Positions 1 to 10,368 of a DNA stretch of 64,000 nt are shown here, piece by piece (the stretch's first letter is position 1; every line of letters starts with the position of its first letter). The notes beneath the pieces were generated by a model. The model was not told the DNA's origin and did not search any database. It was given only the letters and a program-made list of their open reading frames with translations. The stretch comes from Symsagittifera roscoffensis (Eukaryota; Xenacoelomorpha; Acoela; Convolutidae): the NCBI RefSeq assembly GCF_963678635.1, contig NC_087064.1:52286684-52350683 (forward strand). Direction: 5' to 3'. Position numbers and translations under genes: made by a program.

Positions 1-155
1 GGGAATTCTTATTTACATGGGCTAATTCCTTTTTCAAATAAGTTTACAATTAAGTTATGGCAAAATTGTACTTGTCCTCGGAAGGGATCATTTAGTGGTT
101 TTATGAAAAATGGGAGTATCGAGTTATCGTCAAAACTTTTGTCGTATTCAATCAT
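1..155 (-). pseudogene. Gag N-terminus remnant, LTR element A
   Basis: On the minus strand an ATG at 155-153 opens a frame that aligns with the start of the Gag-Pol ORF of element C (22101 on). Both contain a segment of the form F-C-x-N-L, then N-L-F-E-x-G-I-S-P-C-K. In this copy the frame is broken by a TAA at 11-9, directly after the matched cysteine-lysine pair, where element C reads on. The window edge then cuts the copy. It is the 5' end of the gag gene of a related but diverged element lying in reverse orientation. No capsid, nucleocapsid or polymerase part is present in the window. The position, immediately after the ORF1 remnant, supports the call. Confidence 0.75.
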
Positions 156-598
156 ATTCTATATTGTAAAACTGTTAGTGTGTAACATTCAATATGTCTT
201 ATTGGCTGGTTCCAATTATATAGGCGTATTGGTTTGTTGATATATGACTTTTTTATTTTGCGTTTTTCATTTGTTGATGAAGGTGTTGTGGCTTCTGAGT
301 CGGAAAAATTTATTTGGTCGTCGATCGGGTTATTTTTACTTATGGGATTTTTTAGTTTTCGAAGTTCCTGTATTGTGTTTGTGTCTGATTCTGAGACTGC
401 GTTTATTTGTTTTGAAAATGGTTTTCTAAAAACTTGTTTTTGTTTTGTTTTGATTATCTTTTTTCGTGTCTGTCGTTTTTATCTTTTATAGCCTATTATT
501 TGTCTGTGTGGTGTGATTACAGGGTCGTATCTTTTGTTTTCAATTAAGCAATTATGTAATACGATTGTTTGTTTGTTACCTAGATTATCTCTTGACAT
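152..598 (-). pseudogene. ORF1 remnant of LTR element A
   Basis: The minus-strand frame from the ATG at 598-596 down to the TGA at 154-152 aligns along its whole length with the 155-aa ORF1 of element C. Shared blocks include N-L-G-N-K-Q-T-I-V-L-H-N-C near the start, the basic K-R-Q-T stretch, S-E-S-[ED]-T-N in the middle, F-S-D-S-E, and L-Y-N-W-N-Q-P-I-R-H-I near the end. One in-frame stop (TAA, 481-479) interrupts it. Its terminal TGA overlaps the gag ATG as ATGA (155-152), whereas in element C ORF1 overlaps gag by 26 nt. By eye about half the residues match, so ORF1 was under protein-level constraint when the two families diverged. Function unknown. The protein is small and basic. Confidence 0.8.
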
Positions 599-793
599 AA
601 AGTTTAGAATGATGGGTGCAATGTTTGGGTTAGAAGTTTTAAGTTTCTTGGACTGTTAGTTCTTACGCGTTTTGTGTGGTTATCTTATCTTGGGGCATAC
701 GTTTTCGTGATTTGACGGGTTGGAGAGAGAGTAGTATATCGATTCATGAGAATGATTTTTTACTTCCTCGTGACTAAGTTTAATTTAAGATAC

Positions 794-801
794 ACTTACC
801 T
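794..801 (-). promoter_or_regulatory. Candidate leader splice donor, element A
   Basis: The minus strand reads TAG|GTAAGTG here, a near-ideal 5' splice site, about 200 nt upstream of the ORF1 start. Element C has the aligned sequence with GTAAGT at 21472, so the donor is shared by both families. In retroviruses such a leader donor feeds spliced envelope mRNAs. That use is inferred here. Confidence 0.5.
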
Positions 802-1132
802 AATCTTACTTAGAGGGTTTTGATTTGTGATCAAGGGTTGGAGATTAGTAACTCAATCTACAAGGTTCAGGTATAATTAGAACGCAAGCAGATCGTTAGA
901 TACTGTTTTATGACCTATTAAGTTTAAGTGTTTTAGCCTGGTTCATCTAAGAGGAAGGGAATCAAGTGAAGGATGAGTAACCGAAGTTCTTCGCTGTTTA
1001 TCTTAAAAAAATGGTTAGTTTTTTCAATAATTTCTTTTAATCCTGGGTCTTTGATAAGGGTTGTGTAGCGAATCGACGTTTGAGGTCGTTAAACACTTTT
1101 AAAAATGTGGGGGGGGGGAAATTTTTCCGTTT

Positions 1133-1269
1133 GATCCAAGGAAAGCCTTGATGATCAGAAAATAAAGAAAGTTATTTTAAGTGACTGTTTACAGATTCAA
1201 GGAAAACCTTGGTGATCTGTTTTTTTTTAAGTTGAGATAATTTAAGAGAAAACAAGGATAAGCCTTGAT
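1133..1269 (-). repeat. Three leader hairpin repeats, element A
   Basis: Three imperfect hairpins start at 1133, 1194 and 1253, so about 60 nt apart. The first two have the layout GATC (or GATT), CAAGG, short loop, CCTTG, GATC. The third keeps only the AAGG/CCTT core. Element C has two copies of the same unit, also 60 nt apart (21057 and 21117). The outer GATC arms and the inner AAGG/CCTT arms can both pair. They may be RNA elements for packaging, export or translation, but no function can be read directly. Confidence 0.7.
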
Positions 1270-1594
1270 AAATTTTAATGTAAAGGTTTAAGTGAGAAAA
1301 GTTTAAGCTTAAAGTTTAGGATGATGTTAGTTTTGTGTAATTTGCTGTTATTGTTTAGGTGATGAAGCTGAGATGAAGAAATGATATAACAGATTATTAA
1401 AACTAACGATGATTTTTTAGTTTAACTAGTTTTTGTAGTTTTATTCATTAAATTAATTTATTCAAAATGTTTTAATTCACTGCAGATTTTTGGAGAGAAC
1501 GACTTGTGTTGTTTTTATCGGCCGTTATTGTATAAATAATAGGTTTAGCTCCATTTAGGTTACTGAAGAATTTTTTCAAATCTTATGTCATTGA

Positions 1595-1725
1595 TTAAAA
1601 ATTTAAATTTACTGCGGAAATGATTCTAAATACATAGGTTTGTTCCGGTTTCCGTAGTATTATCATGTATTGTTTGGAAAATCTGAGGAGATCTATTGAG
1701 TCGGAGAGATTTCTAACAAAATGTT
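1595..1725 (-). pseudogene. ORF0 remnant of LTR element A
   Basis: Two adjacent minus-strand frames match the N-terminal and C-terminal parts of ORF0 of element C (20492-20725). The N-terminal part keeps S-L-R-L-N-R-S. The C-terminal part keeps M-I-x-x-R, K-P-E-Q-T and F-R-I, then A-x-N-L-x-F, ending at the TAA 1597-1595. The halves are one frame apart, so the copy is frameshifted. Several differences from element C in the C-terminal block are at third codon positions, which points to former coding constraint. Confidence 0.6.
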
Positions 1726-1812
1726 TTTTTCATGTAACATTTTTGCAATTTTGCAACTGTCTAATTCTGAATCTGTTTTTTTCTAATACTAAGTAGGTTA
1801 AGGTGTTTTTCG

Positions 1813-1830
1813 AGACTTTTGGTCGCACCA
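1813..1830 (-). promoter_or_regulatory. Primer binding site, element A
   Basis: On the minus strand the 18 nt begin TGGTGCGACCA and lie 2 nt inside the LTR end. The same start is found at 20407 in element C. It would pair with a tRNA ending TGGTCGCACCA. I cannot name the tRNA. Confidence 0.75.
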
Positions 1831-1832
1831 GA

Positions 1833-2210
1833 TGAGTTATGTATGGTTGACTGTACTCATAGGGTAATTTCAGATAAGGTACACGGTCTGCTCGTCACGC
1901 TATCTTATTTTCGGCCGGATAGATTCGTGCAACTTCTTAGTCTAATACGAATCTTAATCTTACTCTTCAATCTCTCAGTCTCAATAGATCTAGTGTATAC
2001 TGGTTTATGCGAGTTAGTTTCCGGAAGGAGAACAACTGTATTTTAAGTTTATTTCAAATTGCTCTGGTGCTGAAACTACGAGTAGTTTCAGCACTTACAA
2101 ATAAGTTTAATTTATAGTTATGGAATATGATTGGTTTGTTACAAATACTTTATAGAATTAGAGAATTATATTTATAACCAATTATAAATTCTAGTTTAGA
2201 ACTGGTTCCA
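1833..2210 (-). mobile_element. 5' LTR of element A (378 bp)
   Basis: Reverse-oriented LTR that starts with TGGAACC at 2210 and ends with CA at 1833, giving the TG...CA ends of an LTR. It is collinear with the 410-bp LTR of element C. Shared blocks are the palindromic stem (2067-2094), the CCAGTATA-like TATA region followed by CTAGATCTATTGAG, and the GGCCGAAAATAAGATAGCGTGACGAGCAG-region near the end. The sequence differs clearly from the C LTR, so A and C are separate families or old relatives. Confidence 0.85.
2067..2094. repeat. LTR stem-loop, element A version
   Basis: Perfect 13-bp inverted repeat, GTGCTGAAACTAC and GTAGTTTCAGCAC, separated by 2 nt. Element C has the same structure at the same LTR position with different bases in the stem, so pairing is kept by matched changes. 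Confidence 0.85.
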
Positions 2211-2250
2211 ATATTTTAAACCGACCTGAAAAATGTTTTTTTTTTCACAG

Positions 2251-2635
2251 GGAGCGCTATCAGCTATTATTCTACGTTCAACTATGGTCAATAGAGGCAC
2301 AGGAAGCGGTATTTCTTCATCTCAAAGCAAATAAAATGGAGGTGGAGAAAAAAAATATACAGCTGATACCGATGGAAAAAATCAGATTATATTTTCCGTT
2401 TGATGACGTTAGTGACTCGTTTTCAATTCCAACTCATTGGACCCCTGTGAGCAGACTGCCTGAAACCATAAATTTTCAGATCGACTGCAAGAACAAATCG
2501 GTGTGCAATGACCTGGAAAAATCAATGAAAACTAGTCTCTTCTTTCCAGGTCCAGTTCAAAATGAACGCCGAGGAAACTACAATTCGCAGAATTGAAGTT
2601 ACTGGCCGACACATGCAGAGCGGACAATTATACAG
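2251..2635 (+). CDS. Apextrin-like (ApeC family) protein, exon A
   Basis: The exon is bounded by a textbook acceptor (T-run, then CACAG at 2246-2250) and a donor GTGATT at 2636. The translation gives an N-terminal region I recognise from invertebrate apextrin-like proteins: V-F-L-H-L-K-A-N, then I-Q-L-I-P-M-E-K-I-R-L, a region with L-P-E-T, and E-V-T-G-R-H-M-Q-S-G at the end. The exon ends in phase 2 and joins exon B (3545) in frame. One defect is seen. The frame must change between about 2545 and 2556, because the upstream part reads into a TGA at 2594-2596 while the conserved downstream part is in another frame. This could be a real mutation (pseudogene) or a sequence error. Earlier exons, including the start codon, are not seen. 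An antisense LTR (element A) ends 40 bp upstream. Confidence 0.7.
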
Positions 2636-3544
2636 GTGATTATATTGAGAACTCTACTCCGTGACAATTATTAGCCCTCCACTTATGTGATGCTAAGTTA
2701 AAGGTTTAAAAGTTCAATTCGGATGTGTTTATAAGCGCCAAAGCGATAACACCAGTAGCGTCTCGATAGGTAAGAGGGGACGGGGCGACCGCTTCACCTT
2801 TAATCTTGGATGTTAATTTATCCTGAAGGGTATGGGCGGCCCGTTGGTACTATTTTGAGACGCCCTTTTTAGTTAAGGGCGAACTCTTCTCCCCCGTTCA
2901 ATCCTGGCTATCAATTTTTTCCAAAGGTCCCACTTTGGTACTGTTTAGCCACATTTTTGATTTACAAACACCAAATTTTTTTCTAAATGCCGTAATAAAC
3001 ACTAAGCTGGAAAAAGGGGCATTTGGGTCACAATATTTCATGTCCTAAAAACGAGTCCTAAAAACAACTTTTTTGATCAGATTGCAAAACAATCGTATGC
3101 ACCGCATTTTTTTTTTGGGAAAAATGCGGTTTTTGCAGGGTTGTAGGTGAGCTAAAGTTTTTGCAGGGTCTTTGCAGAGAAATAGTCTAAATATAATAAA
3201 AGACAACCACTTTTTCAATTTTTTTCTCGGAAAAACACCCCGCTTCTCCAAGCAAATTGCTGCGTACGTCGCTGCATGACAAAAAATAAAGATCAGTTGA
3301 TTTTCTAAGTGTATAAGTTGTGATTGCAAAAGTGTGAAAAAATCAAAATAGTACCTTTTCTTGAAACAGAAAATCATGAACATTTTGGGGGGCCATTTTG
3401 TTTATTGCCAATTTTAAGCCAATGGTTCCTGTCTAGCTCCTTACAAATATGTAAAATTTCCCCACTTAAAAAGTATCTGTGCTGTGTCTGAAAAATCAAT
3501 TGGATTCTTTTCAGAAGATTACAACATACTTAAATATATTTTAG
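2636..3544 (+). other. Intron between exons A and B
   Basis: A 909-nt GT-AG intron by inference from exon homology and phase. It includes a GC-richer island (about 2740-2960) of unknown origin and a direct repeat of TTTTTGCAGGGT at 3130-3172. I see no coding signal on either strand. Confidence 0.6.
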
Positions 3545-4538
3545 TCACCTTGAAAGCATGGTAGGAGCACAGGGGAGTGACCGCTATTTGACCTCAGATG
3601 ACATTAAACGATTGTCAAGTGAAAGTGTAAACGAAGCTGTCGCCAATGTCAGAACCGACGAAGGCTATGTTCCCCACGAAGACGAAATCATCGATCTATC
3701 CAGGAGTTTGGAACAGGTGCTCAAAACTAACGATGAAAGCTCGAAAGACTTCGATGAAAGGCAATGGGATTCAGTTTTCTGGAACGACGACTGGTCTCGA
3801 CCTGATAAAGTGACGCATGCATTGAATGATCTGTTTTACGTCAAACAAGATGAGTCTGATGTTTTACACGTCAATGAAAATGCAGAAAGCTCATCCAAAT
3901 CAGTTGGAGTCAATTTAGGAATTCCGAACATAGAGATTGGTGGAAACACTGAATTCGCTGATGAAAAGTCAGAGACAACAACATCAAATGAGATCAATAA
4001 TATCCTGCGGGAAAGCAAAACGTACGTTGAATGGGATGGCCGAAAATTCACAACCAAGCCTATGGACTTATATCGAGTGAATTTGAACCATTTCGAATCT
4101 TCATCGACTATTTTATCAGATTCAGTACAAGTCCATAAGGTTTTGTTTCAACATTCGATAATGATGGTAGTTGATCACTCGCTTGAAAACAAAAGTAACG
4201 CTCTGAATTTAAATTTACTACAACAGCGACTTGAAAATGAAATCAAAAAACTAGAGGAGGAAATGAAAGGCTATAATGATGTTATTGAAAGCAAATCTGC
4301 CGATGTGGTAGAAATTACAAGGAAAAATTTTTCACTCGTAAATGAAGAGAACAAAAAGTTGAGAGTAGAGCTTCAAACTAATGTTAACGAGCTGAGGAAA
4401 AATGCTTCATGGCCGCCTGGTTCTTATTGCATATTCCAACAACCCAAGTCAAGAAATGCGAAGAACGGGTATACGGCTAAAGTTTGTCCGGACGGATTTA
4501 ACCCAATAATCTCACATCTGCCAGTCGATAGCTCACAC
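3545..4538 (+). CDS. Apextrin-like (ApeC family) protein, exon B
   Basis: A long exon that stays open from the acceptor ATTTTAG (ends 3544) to the donor CAC|GTAAGC (GT at 4539). The open frame runs on to a TAA at 4578-4580, which is probably intronic. It encodes L-T-S-D-D-I-K-R-L, then D-S-V-F-W-N-D-D-W-S-R-P-D-K, features I associate with apextrin-like proteins. A predicted coiled coil lies about 115-45 residues before the exon end, rich in E, K and L heptads. Next comes W-P-P-G-S-Y-C-I-F with C-P-D-G-F, matching the start of the ApeC domain (usual form W-P-x-G-x-Y). Apextrins are secreted or cytosolic pattern-recognition proteins in several invertebrates. The remaining ApeC exons were not found in the window. 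The ATG at 3558 is internal and not the true start. Confidence 0.7.
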
Positions 4539-4746
4539 GTAAGCGTATCTTTCAATATCAGTGTAGCTCATGCATTTTAACTCCTATTTTCCAAACCGTC
4601 AGATTTTTTGAGTTATTCAAGAAGGTCAATGTATTTCTCGAGGGAAATGAATCAGCTCAACAACTTTTATAAACTTTTATATCAGATTGGTTAAACTCAT
4701 CGCCATAATGCGACAAAGCGTCTCAAAACTAAGCACATACTGATTT
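4539..4746. other. Downstream intron of the ApeC-like gene
   Basis: Starts with the GTAAGC donor. No coding signal is seen. If the gene continues, the TIR element 4747-5687 sits inside this intron. Confidence 0.4.
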
Positions 4747-5687
4747 CCCGGGTTGACCAAAACTTCTAATCATACAATTTCCATTTATGAAAAACTTCTT
4801 GTCATACAATTCCATACAATGCCATACGTACAGAACATAGTATGAAATCTCTATGATAAAAATTTTTCCATAAATGAAAACTGTATGATAGGTGTTTTTC
4901 CATAAACCAAAAATTTTGATTTTTTCTTTCTAATTTTAGTTTCTGAAAACCTTTTCGGTTGTGTTTGCAACCGAACACAAGTGACAAAGACCTTGTTTAC
5001 TCATAACACCAAAGGTTGGACGGTCTTTGCATTTACAAGGCATAGCAAACGACCTGAATATGCAAGTTGTTCACAATTAATATAACAAAATGAACGAACT
5101 TTTATTTTTTGGCAAAATTTTTTAATTATGATTATTTTAAATTTTTGAATTTTCAAGTTATCAGACATTGATCAAGGCTTACATTGACACCCCATACAAA
5201 AGAACTAGGAATTTTCAGCGTTTTTGAAAAAAAAATTGAAGTGAAAAGAAAATAAAAGCCAAACTTATCGTATCCAGGACTACGTTATGCTTACAAAATA
5301 TTAAAATTTGCATGCAAAAAAAAATTTCGAAAAATGTTTGTTTGCGTACGAAATTCGATGTGCGGTTGAAAAAAAAAACAAAAAAAATTTTGGGCCAAAT
5401 TTTCAAAATTACTTGAAAAAATTTTTTGTGTCGCCATCAAAAAAATGCCAGTCATACAATTCCCATATATGGGAATTGTATGATAAGCATTTTTTTCAAA
5501 AAACGAGAACCTCAGTTTTTTATCACCAGACTGTTTTATAAGAATCAAACATCCACAGAAATAAGTTTATACCAGTTTTCAACCATTTTTAGAAATTGTA
5601 TGAAAATTGTATGACAAGCATTTTTCCACACACCTGATGTATGGAATTGTATGATAACCATTTTCGCTGTATGGAGGTCAACCCGGG
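4747..5687. mobile_element. MITE-like TIR element, 941 bp
   Basis: Bounded by the perfect 12-bp inverted ends CCCGGGTTGACC and GGTCAACCCGGG. The inner sequence is filled with copies of TCATACAATT and its reverse complement, many in inverted pairs, and includes a perfect 30-bp palindrome (5453-5482). No coding capacity is credible. The frames here are AT-rich and unstable on both strands. The target duplication is not clear; a TT is possible. It looks like a non-autonomous DNA transposon of unknown superfamily. Confidence 0.7.
5453..5482. repeat. Perfect 30-bp palindrome
   Basis: Arms CATACAATTCCCATA and TATGGGAATTGTATG meet without a spacer inside the MITE-like element. The same half-sites recur through the element. 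Confidence 0.9.
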
Positions 5688-8600
5688 TTCTTAAAAACAA
5701 CGAACAGACTGGTTAAGACCGGACAGGCTTGTATAGGCCGCGCCGGATAGGTGTTTCTTAGTTTTTCCGATCGTTTCTAGACTCTGCATGAAGTTGTATA
5801 AATACTGCAGTCATTAAACATGAATACGATATAATTTTGTAGCTGCTACATCGAGATTAACTGAATGCCAGATGCGACAAAACATGATTTGTAGGGTTAA
5901 TTCTAGACAAAATGGAACTAAGCTTAAGTTTGAGGGTAAAAAATCGGTTATTATGTCCCCTGGAAACTCATTGATATAAATATAATAAGATCGTAGAGGT
6001 TTAATAATGATGGTTGTTGAAGAATGTTTAATGTTTATAAATGCAGTGGTTTAAAAATGTTCTTTTTCGTTAGTTTAGCGATAGAAGTTTACATTTATGA
6101 TTTCGTACAGGAGACTATCTGTTTCAGAATACAGAAACTCACACTCAAAATATAAAGAAGTTCACAGCTTTCATTCTTTGAATGTGACCTAAATTTGAAA
6201 CCTTTGCCAGCAAAAATCAGTAGCTCTCTTTATTGCTGGCACTCTTCATCAAAATTTTGTTGGCTTCAAAGTAAACGCAGCCAAATTCCCCCCGAAGATT
6301 TTGTAACTCGAAAGCACTAAGTTTTTGCAAAGCGGCGTGATAATCTCTCACCACCCGAACAAATATCCGTTTGCGTTTCGACTACCATACTTTTCCATAA
6401 GCGCAATTTTTTAACAGTTTGTTCAAATCCCTCTCAAAATCTTTTCTTGCTTGTTCTCGTTCGGTCGTATTCAAAGTGATGTATGGTAGATACGAGGTTT
6501 TTGTACTTGTTTTTGATTGTTATTTTTTTTCCGCAGAAGGCATGTTTTCTAGGACAAGTTCATGATCCTTACATCTGGCTGTGTGTATCGGGAGTTTCAT
6601 CGCCATAGCTAATGAGAAATCAGTTTCTACGTAAATGCGTGAAGGGACAAAGCATAGACTTTTTGGTTGTCCAGAACATATTAGCGAGTTGCTTGTGAGT
6701 ACCTAGTGATTCTTTGCAGGCGAAGACTAGAAAAGCAGGTCCATGTCAAAATTATCAGTTTCAGAGCTGTTATCAAAATTTTTTACTTTAATAATTATAT
6801 AGGTATCAAATTTTGCTTTTGGTACTGAAGCTCATGGGCAAATCAAATTTAACTCGGGTTTTGCTGGCATTTTCAGCTGTCTATGTATCAGAATGTTTGC
6901 ACAGCTGAATATTTTGCTTTTTTTGGATCAGTCAAAAGCAGATCTATACCGTTTCAGACTAGACGCAAAGTATGAAACAGTTATTTTCGTTATGGTTTCT
7001 TATTTTCATCAAATACTGAGATATTCCAATTCAATATGAAATATCAAGCCAAAATGAGATCATTCATAGATTGATGAAAACTGAGCAGTTAAAAAAATTG
7101 AATGATGTGTTGGAATACCCAGCCGCTTCCATAAGTTATAAAAGCTTGCAAGACTGCCTGACAGTTCCTAACATATCAAAAAACCTTCATCTTCTAATCA
7201 GAAATCCATCACATTTTTCATGTCAACTTTTGGAAAAATTTATCCACATTTCGGGCTCAATTTGACCAAATTGGACTGTTGACCCATTGCTCTAGGTTTA
7301 AGGTTTCAGGTTTACGTCATAGTCAAAGAATTAAAGCTGTGCACTTCAGGGCGCAATAATAGCCAAAGAATATCAACAGTCTACGTTTTCTTAACAAAAT
7401 TCAGGTTGATGGTTGCGCAGCGTTTGGAGACAAGAGTTTGAAGACTTAAAAATTGATTAAAAATTGACAAAGTACAGCACAGATCTGATGTTTTTTGAAC
7501 TCAAATCGATTAATAACTTTTTCTGCAGAAGGCAGTTCGATGACCCGTTTAAGACTGGATGCTTATCACGTGTTTCACCAGTATAGCTATTGCGATAGCA
7601 GTTTCTAAATAACTACGTGAATGTGCAATACATATGCAGCTTGTTTTTGCACATGATTTTATAGCAAATTGGGTGTTAATACATAGTTAAAACAGGCTCA
7701 TACAAGAGAAGCATGTTTATATCAATTATGGCAGTTTCGGTGCTGTTATCAAATTTTGATTTATTTGATACAAACATGAGCAAGAAATCTCATTTTTGCT
7801 ACTGGAACATTTTCACCCTCTTTTCGTTGAATTGTTCAAATTTTCAATCGATGGGAAATTCAAAAATAAATCTTAGTTTCAACGAGCTTTGTGTGCTTTT
7901 TAGCTGTTTGTGTATCAGAACGTTTTTTATGCGACTGATGGGTAGGCTATTTGTTTGATGTTCCAAACAAAATGAGGTCCATGCTTCAGATTATAGGCAA
8001 CCGTATACCAAATTGAAAAAAAATTAGTTTTGCTTTAAGTTTTGTTTTAGTCAAATTCTAAGGTTCTCAAATTTTGAAAGGCAATTTGAATTGAAATGAA
8101 TCAGGCTTTTAGCGTAGATTTTGCAAAATTAAAATGTAAGACGTGTCACAAATCGTAAGCTAACAAATTTGAGTGACATCTTGCAGTACCCATTCCCCTC
8201 CACATGTTATAAAATCCTCAGGACTGCTGCATTTTCCGACCAATTAAAAAAATCTTTATCTTCTGAAGATAAAATCAAACCAGGTCTCAAGTCGGCATTT
8301 GAATAAATTTCATCCGCTCATCGGGATTAACATCACTAGAGTCGACTATTGATCAAATTTTAAGCAAGTTTAAGTTATCTCTCAATTGAACTTTTTGAGG
8401 TCTTTCTGCGACAAATATGGTTAGAAGCCTTCGATGTTGATTACTTTTGTTTCGAAGATTAATCAATTAATCTTCCTTTCTGGTCAATTACCGCCAATCA
8501 CATTTGTTGCATCAGGATTTTTTCTACAAACTTGTGCTGTTAATTTTTTCTCCATCGACAATTTTCACAGCACCGAGAGCAGCATCAGCGGCGACACTAG

Positions 8601-9236
8601 TAGTAGCTTATTCAGAATAATCGGAATATTTGTCATGAAGTACAAGGTTTTCAGAAATAAAAGCTTCAAATGAGCAAACATGTGCTGAGCATGAGTTTTT
8701 TCATGTTTTTTTTGAAGAAACATTTATTCTCATCACGAACTCTTGGGTTGAAAACGGCAAAAAATCAAGTGACTTTTCATAAATTCTGTAAAACATTTTA
8801 AATGCTATTGATTGTCAATTTTTTAGAGTTGTAGCACTGTCAGTATTTGTATTTGCTTGTAACAGAACTTTTTAAAAACTTCTGCTTTCATGAAAGTGTG
8901 CGATAAAAACTTCAAAAAAAATTAAATAACTCTCTATAACGATTTTTTATTAGGTCGATGGGTTTGTTGTTTCAAGATGGAATGAGATTTTTGGCGTTTT
9001 TTTTTCGAAGGAACTTTCTCAAATGTATTTTTTAATTTTTCGTTGTGGGATAGAACATTGTTCAAGAATCAAACTTACAAAATTGCCAAGAATAATTGCC
9101 AAGAAGTTGAAATTTTTTTGAATTAGCATATCACACACTTTCAAACAAACTGATTGTTAAGTAAAAAATCTGTTAGAAGCAATATCCATCCTTCACTGGA
9201 AAAAAAATAAAACCTAAAAATTTCTTAAACACCGCC
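5688..9236. other. Non-coding stretch with a diverged duplication
   Basis: No confident gene. Two parts are related: about 6530-7275 and about 7510-8300 share scattered blocks in the same order. These include GCAGAAGGCA, TTTCACCAGTATAGCTA-like and CCATAGCTAA-like segments, an AATGAG(A/G)TC block, and a block encoding D-[VI]-L-[EQ]-Y-P followed by Y-K-x-L (near 7100 and 8175). A short GC-richer open stretch lies at 8434-8673. These could be fossils of a duplicated exon, but the flanks show stops and no clear splice sites. Confidence 0.4.
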
Positions 9237-9570
9237 TGGTTAGAACCAGCTCAAAACGAATATTTAATATTACCAATTATATTCCTGTTAACTATCACTT
9301 TAAAATAATTAGAACTAACATGATCCATGACTATTCATGATCCATGATTAAAACTTTTAATAACTTGTAAGGCTGAAACTATTTAAAGTTTCAGCTTGAG
9401 AAAAATAAATTTAACTTAGAAAGCAGTTGTTGTTCCTCTCCTCTAGCCGCGCAAGAATACCAGTATATACTAGATCTACTTAGACTACGAAATATAAGAG
9501 TAAGATTAGGATCGGTATTAGAATAAGAAGTTGCACAATTCTATCCGGCCGAAAATAAGATAGCGTTACG
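9237..9570 (+). mobile_element. Decayed LTR (B), 3' end missing
   Basis: Plus-strand LTR related to the LTRs at 1833, 19995 and 59597. It keeps the opening region with GAACCAG, the inverted pair GCTGAAACT/AGTTTCAGC, the CCAGTATATACTAGATCTA promoter block and the block CTATCCGGCCGAAAATAAG. Homology stops after GATAGCGTTACG at 9570, so the last roughly 75 bp and any internal element are missing. The sequence that follows is not recognised. Confidence 0.8.
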
Positions 9571-10368
9571 AACGTTCGAAATTTTTCTAGGACCAAGCCA
9601 CCCCGGACTCAAACTCAGTGCATTAAATAGCTCATTTTTTACCATTGAGCAAGTGTTAAAACAAGCATTTAACAGTTATTCAAGATCTGTTTAGGTTAAA
9701 ACGATAAGGAGTGACTATAACTATGAAATACCTCACCTCGAAAATTGGTGGAGTGATTCGAGCGAACTAAGGTACGTAATTCTACGGGAAAGTTTACCAT
9801 CTTAGCAAAATTAAATGAGTAGTTTATGCTTTAATTGAAGTTAAAAAAAATTTTTGAACAAAAATTGAACTTTTCTTTTTTAAGTATTCAATAAAAAAAA
9901 TAGTAGAGCTATTAGCGCAATACAAGTTTGATGCTAAACTGGTAGCTTCTGTTTCAATGATAAAGGCTATTAGAAAACGTTCTGTGTGAAGAACTTTAAA
10001 ATTTCAATCAAATCTCAAGACAAGACACGATACCAGAGTTTTGATGGAAAATCTTTTAAATCGGGAAAACTTTTCTTGTTATGTTCATTTTGACGAACAG
10101 TTTTTTCTGAAAAAAAAACATAAAAAGTCAAACTTTATGGCCATTTTCGACGAAAGAATGTGAGTAATTAGGAAAAAAACTCATTGAGTTTTTTTTCACC
10201 TGCCTTATAAGAGTGCAAAACTTCAGACTGATTCGACTGCCCTTCAGTGGGTATCCGATAATATTTTTATCAATTGAATTTTGTAGAGAGGAGAGTATAT
10301 CAAACGTTAAATTGTAAGTGCTGTAACCAATCACAAAATACGGTCCCAAAATTATCATCTAAGATCAC
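9571..10368. other. No gene seen
   Basis: AT-rich sequence after the truncated LTR. No frame with coding character, RNA gene or repeat end was recognised. Confidence 0.4.

Larger units (their letters stand above)
599..1812 (-). other. 5' leader of LTR element A
   Basis: This 1.2-kb stretch is the reverse complement of a diverged version of the element C leader (20425-21658). Matching landmarks, in the same order, are the hairpin around 966-994, three AAGG..CCTT hairpins (1133-1269), a strong splice-donor sequence GTAAGT (799-794, preceded by AG on the minus strand) and an ORF0 remnant. It is untranslated leader apart from ORF0. A G-run lies at 1110-1118. Confidence 0.75.

Noticed and set aside
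234-491. A plus-strand ORF of 85 codons at the left edge
   Set aside because: It is the antisense of the ORF1 remnant of element A. Its F- and L-rich composition follows from that.
2740-2960. A GC-richer island as a SINE or tRNA-derived element
   Set aside because: No A/B box pair, poly-A tail or repeat copy was convincing.
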